DNA of 16,213 nt from JAKEGK01 sp050116575. Lineage in GTDB: Bacteria; Pseudomonadota; Gammaproteobacteria; SZUA-152. The DNA lies in NCBI GenBank assembly GCA_050116575.1, contig JASFOJ010000103.1, forward strand, positions 1 through 16,213, written 5' to 3'. Numbering within the stretch: position 1 is the first letter of the stretch; the number at the start of each line of letters is the position of its first letter. The position numbers and the translations under genes are program-made. The notes under the pieces are model-generated. The model was not told the DNA's origin. It did no database searches and worked only from the letters and a program-made list of their open reading frames with translations. This document shows positions 12,297-16,213 of the stretch, piece by piece.

Positions 12297-14948
12297 TTAC
12301 AGCGGGTTACAAAAGCGTGTCCGGGTTACCACCAAATCGACCGCGCTTCCCGGTGCCACCAGCGAGCCCCCCAAGGGTGACTGGCTTCTGACAATACCGC
12401 ACGATCTCCGTGTCCGCACAGTGGATACATTACCCACCGTCAATCCTGCACCCGTGATCGCATTTACTGCCGTGGTATAGGTATCACCTACTACATCGGG
12501 TACCGTGATCAACGCGGGACCAAGTGATACCACCAGGTCAACGGCGCTACCTTCGACGACGGTGGTGCCGGCACCGGGGCTTTGGCTGATCACGTTACCC
12601 GCCGGTACCGTGTTGCTGTTTGCAGTGGTCACGGTTCCGACGACCAGGCCGGCTGCCACAATGGCGCTTTGCGCATCGGCTTGCGCCAATCCCACAACAT
12701 CAGGGGTGGTCACGGTTACCGGTCCTAATGAGACCACCAGGTCCACAGCGCTGCCTAGTGCAACCGTGGTTCCGGCCACCGGGTTCTGGCTGATGACATC
12801 GCCGGCCGGCACTGTCGTGCTGTTGCTGGTGGTAACGGTACCGACAACCAAACCGACGGCAGTAATGGCACTTTCCGCATCCGCTTGCGCCAGTCCAACC
12901 ACATCAGGCGTAGCAACTGTCGTCGCAGCCGGGCCCGTGGAAACCACCAGGTCTACCGCGCTACCCTGATTAACCGATGTACCTGCAACCGGGTTTTGGC
13001 TAATGACATCACCCGCTGCAACGGTATCGCTGCTCGCGGTGGTGACGGTGCCAACGACCAGGCCGGCGCCAGTGATTGCCGTTTCCGCGTCGGTTTGTGT
13101 TAAACCCACAACATCGGGTACCGACACAGTCACCGGCGTGCCGGCAATGACCAGATTCACCACGCTGCCCAACGCAACCAGCGTACCGGCCACCGGATCG
13201 GAACTGATCACTGATCCCGCGGGCACTGTTGTGGAGTCCTGAAAAGTAATGGTGCCTACCACCAGTCCGTTATCGGTAATGGCAGTTTCTGCCGCCGTTT
13301 GGGTTAGATCTTCCAGTACCGGTGTTGTAACCAGGCTGTTGCCGTTCGGGCCGCTGGAAATGACAAAGTTCACCGAACTGCCATTAGCCAGCGACGTGCC
13401 GGCAGGTGGGTTTTGACTGATAACGTCGCCAGCCGGAACCGTGGTACTGATTTGCGTATTGACGATTAAAGGCGTCAAGCCCGCGTCGCTAACCGCGTTG
13501 CGCGCCGCCGACAGGGTCTGACCCACGGTATCCGGCGTGGTGATTAACGCGGTGGTAAATGGACCGGATGACACCACCAGATCAACGGCGCCCGTTGTGT
13601 CATTGATGGACTGCGATAATACGTAGCCCGAGGGCACAACATTATTCCCTTTGCTGGTAATGTTGCCAACGGTATTACCACTCGCTGTGATGGCCGCTTC
13701 GGCATCGGTCAGTGACAGATAAGCCACTGCGGGAGCGCCCGTGGTGCTCGGCCCGGTGGATTCCACCAGGTCTACATACCAACCCACACGGTTCGGCGTG
13801 CCCGGCACGTAGTTTTGCGCAATGACACTACCGGCGGGAACGGTGGGGCTTGATCCAAATGTGGTGGTCCCTTGCTGCAATCCCACTGCTGACAACGCAG
13901 CCGCCGCATCAGTAGTGGTCATGCCGCGCACGTCAGGGGTTGTTACCGGCGCGCCGGTTGGTGTGTCCACCACAAAAACATTGACCGTATCACCGGCGGA
14001 CGCACCATCGCCGGGATTGGGGTCCGTAGCCGCGACATTACCCCAGGCGTCCAGATTGGAGATAGTGACAAACACGTTCGGTGTCAATCCGGTATTGGTC
14101 ATTGCCGTGGTCATATCTGCTTGTGTATAACCATTCAAATCCGGAACGATACGTACATTCGGATCCGGCTGTGCGGTACTGTTCGCGGTCCAGCGAATCT
14201 TGTTAACGAGCCAGTTGTAACTGTTCGTTTCCTGGATAGTGCCAGTGTCAGCCGAATCGTAATCGGCACTGCTTTGAGTCAGTACAATGCGGCCAGGACC
14301 GTATTGACCCTGCAATCCATACACGATGGTGCCAAGGTCAACGGCGTTGATATCAAGCACCGGTGAAAGCGCGGGATCCCAGCTCGAGAAATAGCCGTAA
14401 GTAATCGTGAAATCGGGACCAATGCCATCGGTGAGCCCTGTCACCGGAAGAACATTGACCGGCGCAATAGGGCTTATGCCAAACCCACTGTTCGGTATGA
14501 AACAGACGGTACCATTGGCACAGGTATAGCGTATGCCGCGCTGCCCCGTGATCAAGCCATCGGGATTCGTGGTGGTGGTGATATAGCCTTCCCAGACCAC
14601 GCCACCGCCGCTGGCGAGAAAAGGATAAATGCGGGTTTTCCAATCAATATCGTATTGCCAGTCCTGTGTATTTTGTGGAATCACGAGGACGTCATAGTTA
14701 TTGATGAGATCCGCGGTACTTAACAAACGGTAATCAACCCAGGCAGGACGGTCGACCTTACCCGATAAATCACCGTTAGCGAAAACTGTATTTGTTGCCT
14801 GGTTACCGGCCAGGACACCGCCGGCTGCCAGTACCCGAACATCAGCTTGCGCGGGGGTTGCAATCGAAGTAAATGTAAACAACGCAAACAACAGACTCAC
14901 TGCAGAAAACAATGTCGTCCTGCAAAGTGCAAATTTTTGCAATTTCAT
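12297..14948 (-). CDS. Secreted multi-PASTA protein with amidotransferase-like N-domain
   Basis: An 883-residue protein starting at the ATG at 14948, where MKLQKF begins a good signal peptide (hydrophobic FSAVSLLFALFTF, cut at AQA-D, residue 35). An in-frame ATG 16 codons upstream would spoil it. Residues ~36-256 look like a class I glutamine-amidotransferase or ThuA-like alpha/beta domain: YDVLVIPQ, GGGVVWEG, then GPGRIVLTQSSADY and a final helix NWLVNKIRW; no Cys nucleophile follows the GGG turn. From 265 to 880 there are about nine PASTA-like units of 66-70 residues, each with PDVVGL..., GLVVGT, VPAGDVISQNP and GSAVDLVVS. PASTA normally binds peptidoglycan stem peptides or muropeptides in Ser/Thr kinases and PBPs; here neither domain exists. 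The last unit has two cysteines (850 and 880) that could lock the C-terminus. A cell-wall or surface adhesion role is inferred. Confidence 0.85.
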   Translation of the reverse strand: MKLQKFALCRTTLFSAVSLLFALFTFTSIATPAQADVRVLAAGGVLAGNQATNTVFANGDLSGKVDRPAWVDYRLLSTADLINNYDVLVIPQNTQDWQYDIDWKTRIYPFLASGGGVVWEGYITTTTNPDGLITGQRGIRYTCANGTVCFIPNSGFGISPIAPVNVLPVTGLTDGIGPDFTITYGYFSSWDPALSPVLDINAVDLGTIVYGLQGQYGPGRIVLTQSSADYDSADTGTIQETNSYNWLVNKIRWTANSTAQPDPNVRIVPDLNGYTQADMTTAMTNTGLTPNVFVTISNLDAWGNVAATDPNPGDGASAGDTVNVFVVDTPTGAPVTTPDVRGMTTTDAAAALSAVGLQQGTTTFGSSPTVPAGSVIAQNYVPGTPNRVGWYVDLVESTGPSTTGAPAVAYLSLTDAEAAITASGNTVGNITSKGNNVVPSGYVLSQSINDTTGAVDLVVSSGPFTTALITTPDTVGQTLSAARNAVSDAGLTPLIVNTQISTTVPAGDVISQNPPAGTSLANGSSVNFVISSGPNGNSLVTTPVLEDLTQTAAETAITDNGLVVGTITFQDSTTVPAGSVISSDPVAGTLVALGSVVNLVIAGTPVTVSVPDVVGLTQTDAETAITGAGLVVGTVTTASSDTVAAGDVISQNPVAGTSVNQGSAVDLVVSTGPAATTVATPDVVGLAQADAESAITAVGLVVGTVTTSNSTTVPAGDVISQNPVAGTTVALGSAVDLVVSLGPVTVTTPDVVGLAQADAQSAIVAAGLVVGTVTTANSNTVPAGNVISQSPGAGTTVVEGSAVDLVVSLGPALITVPDVVGDTYTTAVNAITGAGLTVGNVSTVRTRRSCGIVRSQSPLGGSLVAPGSAVDLVVTRTRFCNPL
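12501..13118 (-). repeat. Tandem ~204-210 bp coding repeats (PASTA units 6-8)
   Basis: The PDVVGL motif recurs at intervals of 70, 68 and 68 codons between residues 611 and 817 of the PASTA protein. Units 6-8 share blocks such as GLVVGTVTT, GDVISQNPVAGT and GSAVDLVVS nearly unchanged at protein and DNA level, while units 1-5 have drifted. This fits recent unit duplication or gene conversion. Confidence 0.75.
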
Positions 14949-14996
14949 AATGCTTACCTGGTGATGTGAGTGAAAGAAAATAGCGAAGTGCGGCAT

Positions 14997-15516
14997 ACTA
15001 ACACTGTGTTTTAGTACAGACCAGACATTTTCCTACAACGTTGCACGGAAAATTCTTATATTGTCATAGGAATATATATTACTTTTGTTTACGTTTTTTT
15101 TATAATGGCTAAATTGTCAACGTTTCTGATTACTTTCAAGTCGATTGTTTGTGTCGGCGGCATTCCAATATCACCGACGCGTAATACGCATGATTTAAAT
15201 ATTCAAACGAATAACATGCGAAGGTTTATGTAATCTTCTAGCTAACATAAAGAAAATATAAAAAATCCGCCTAGGTTTCGTGACAGTGAAAAAATGCGAG
15301 CCAATTGGGTAAAATAATTTGTAGAAAATGTGACGAAGAGGTTCCGGTACGGTTACGTTAACTGCTGAGGTTCAGCCATTAGCTGTATCGTCGAGGGCTC
15401 TGTTCTACTGCGTTGTCTTTTACCTTATAGCCAACAACTGCTCATGGTGAATTAGCCGCTATCGTTTGTTACCGATTTCCCGTCATAGGGTAAAGAAAAA
15501 GACAAAAAAGACAAAA
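14997..15516. other. AT-rich intergenic region between divergent genes
   Basis: About 520 bases between the PASTA gene (-) and the metallopeptidase (+). It is AT-rich at 15050-15120 (runs such as AATATATATTA and GTTTTTTTTATAATGG), a likely place for promoters of both genes, but no -35/-10 pair with good spacing is clear. No gene, RNA or long repeat is seen. Confidence 0.45.
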
Positions 15517-16128
15517 ATGAGAACACTTATAGCTAAACTGGAATCTGCCCGCATTGAATCAATGGATATCAACAATGCGTTCGACTTGAGCTTGTTCCAA
15601 TTGCCCCACGGCCACTACGAATTAGTGGTGTTCATGAAATTGCAGTTCTTTTTCAAAGACAGTCATCCGCACCGTTGGGAACGACACGAACAAGATCAGT
15701 TTATCCATGAATGGCAAAACGTCATTCACGACGTTTGGGGCAATAAAATCATCCATTCCCTGCCGGCTGGAAATACGGTGAGGTTGACGTTTGATTTTCA
15801 TATCCAGAAAGGCGGCTGGATGTTTGACCACTGGGAAATCACGGTTACCAAAATCGCGCCTGAGGAATTCAAGGTCAGTTATATAGACCCGGACTGGAAT
15901 AATGTTCATCTGGATAGTGAAGATTTAACCTATGTTGGCAGGCAGCGTGGCGCTATCCACGAGTTTGGCCACATGATTGGTCTGCCGGATGAGTATCATA
16001 ACAGCCGGCATATTGTCGATTTAAAAAGTATTATGCATAGTGGCGAAGAGATACGTGAGCGGCACTATGGCCTTTTTACAGATTGGGTTGAACGTACACT
16101 TGCCAGTACTGGGATAGAAATCAGCTGA
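15517..16128 (+). CDS. Small metzincin-like metallopeptidase (HExxHxxGxxD)
   Basis: A 203-residue protein starting at the ATG at 15517. An in-frame TTG at 15466 would add 17 mostly basic residues (KKKTKKTK). Neither start has a clear Shine-Dalgarno sequence; the leader before the ATG is almost all A and G. Residues 148-160 read HEFGHMIGLPDEY, giving His148, Glu149 and His152 as the zinc site and base, with Asp158 in the place of the third ligand as in the HExxHxxGxxD (snapalysin-type) family. SIMHSG at 171-176 fits the metzincin Met-turn, and HYGLFTDWVERTL follows. The N-terminal part is not recognised. There is no signal peptide, so it acts inside the cell or leaves by a dedicated route. Similar small proteases occur as effectors or cargo of contractile injection systems; none is visible here, so that role is speculative. 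Confidence 0.78.
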   Translation: MRTLIAKLESARIESMDINNAFDLSLFQLPHGHYELVVFMKLQFFFKDSHPHRWERHEQDQFIHEWQNVIHDVWGNKIIHSLPAGNTVRLTFDFHIQKGGWMFDHWEITVTKIAPEEFKVSYIDPDWNNVHLDSEDLTYVGRQRGAIHEFGHMIGLPDEYHNSRHIVDLKSIMHSGEEIRERHYGLFTDWVERTLASTGIEIS

Positions 16129-16213
16129 TTTCGCCCGTTGATCGTCAGAAAAGCGTTGGGCGCACTTTATTATTAACCTGAAGAAAAGCGGCTGGGCGGC
16201 TGTCGTTTTGTAA
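16129..16213. other. Window end, no feature
   Basis: The 85 bases after the metallopeptidase stop hold no clear hairpin terminator or gene start. Confidence 0.4.

Noticed and set aside
12505..13242. Plus-strand Thr/Pro/Ala-rich frames opposite the PASTA array
   Set aside because: Repetitive antisense of the PASTA units; no start signals or family match.

Overview
The window looks like chromosomal DNA of an environmental gammaproteobacterium. Pointers are an exosortase target with a C-terminal VPEP sorting signal, a bacterial thiopurine methyltransferase, TlpA-type thioredoxin chemistry, long secreted repeat proteins and wide intergenic gaps. The lineage is an inference from gene content; no rRNA, tRNA or housekeeping marker is present to confirm it. 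No phage module, complete insertion sequence or CRISPR array is seen.

Layout. Bases 1-300 hold the 3' end of an unrecognised minus-strand reading frame. A PEP-CTERM surface protein (552-1622, +) with a clear terminator is followed by a secreted TPR protein (1825-3129, +). Bases 3130-3982 are a scar region: a frameshifted 3' remnant of an FHS-type sugar transporter cut by a ~147-bp palindromic element with direct repeats at its borders, and a lone TetR-like palindrome. An orphan, cysteine-rich, ModA-like solute-binding protein follows (3983-5173, -). Bases 5174-6480 are gene-poor and contain palindromes, an interlocked inverted-repeat structure, the C-terminal relic of a Y1 (IS200/REP-type) transposase and a possible 23-codon ORF. 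A two-gene unit comes next: a TetR repressor (6481-7065) and a SAM-dependent methyltransferase (7104-7718), with a palindromic operator inside the promoter. Then a membrane-anchored patatin-like lipase (8064-10181, -), thiopurine methyltransferase (10562-11218, +), a TlpA-like thioredoxin (11393-11902, -), a large secreted PASTA-repeat protein (12297-14948, -) and a small HExxHxxGxxD metallopeptidase (15517-16128, +).

The genes do not form one pathway; most are single transcription units separated by 200-1300 bases. A common theme is the cell envelope: four or five products carry signal peptides or membrane segments. The parts most worth a second look are the PASTA protein with an amidotransferase-like N-terminal domain and homogenised repeats, the unsecreted metzincin-like protease, the TetR/methyltransferase unit with its operator, and the repeated intergenic motifs (three AAATTTGCCACAT-type copies, two GGGTCGCACC copies, and two hairpins with the same core on either side of the lipase gene) that suggest a worn family of REP/MITE-like elements.
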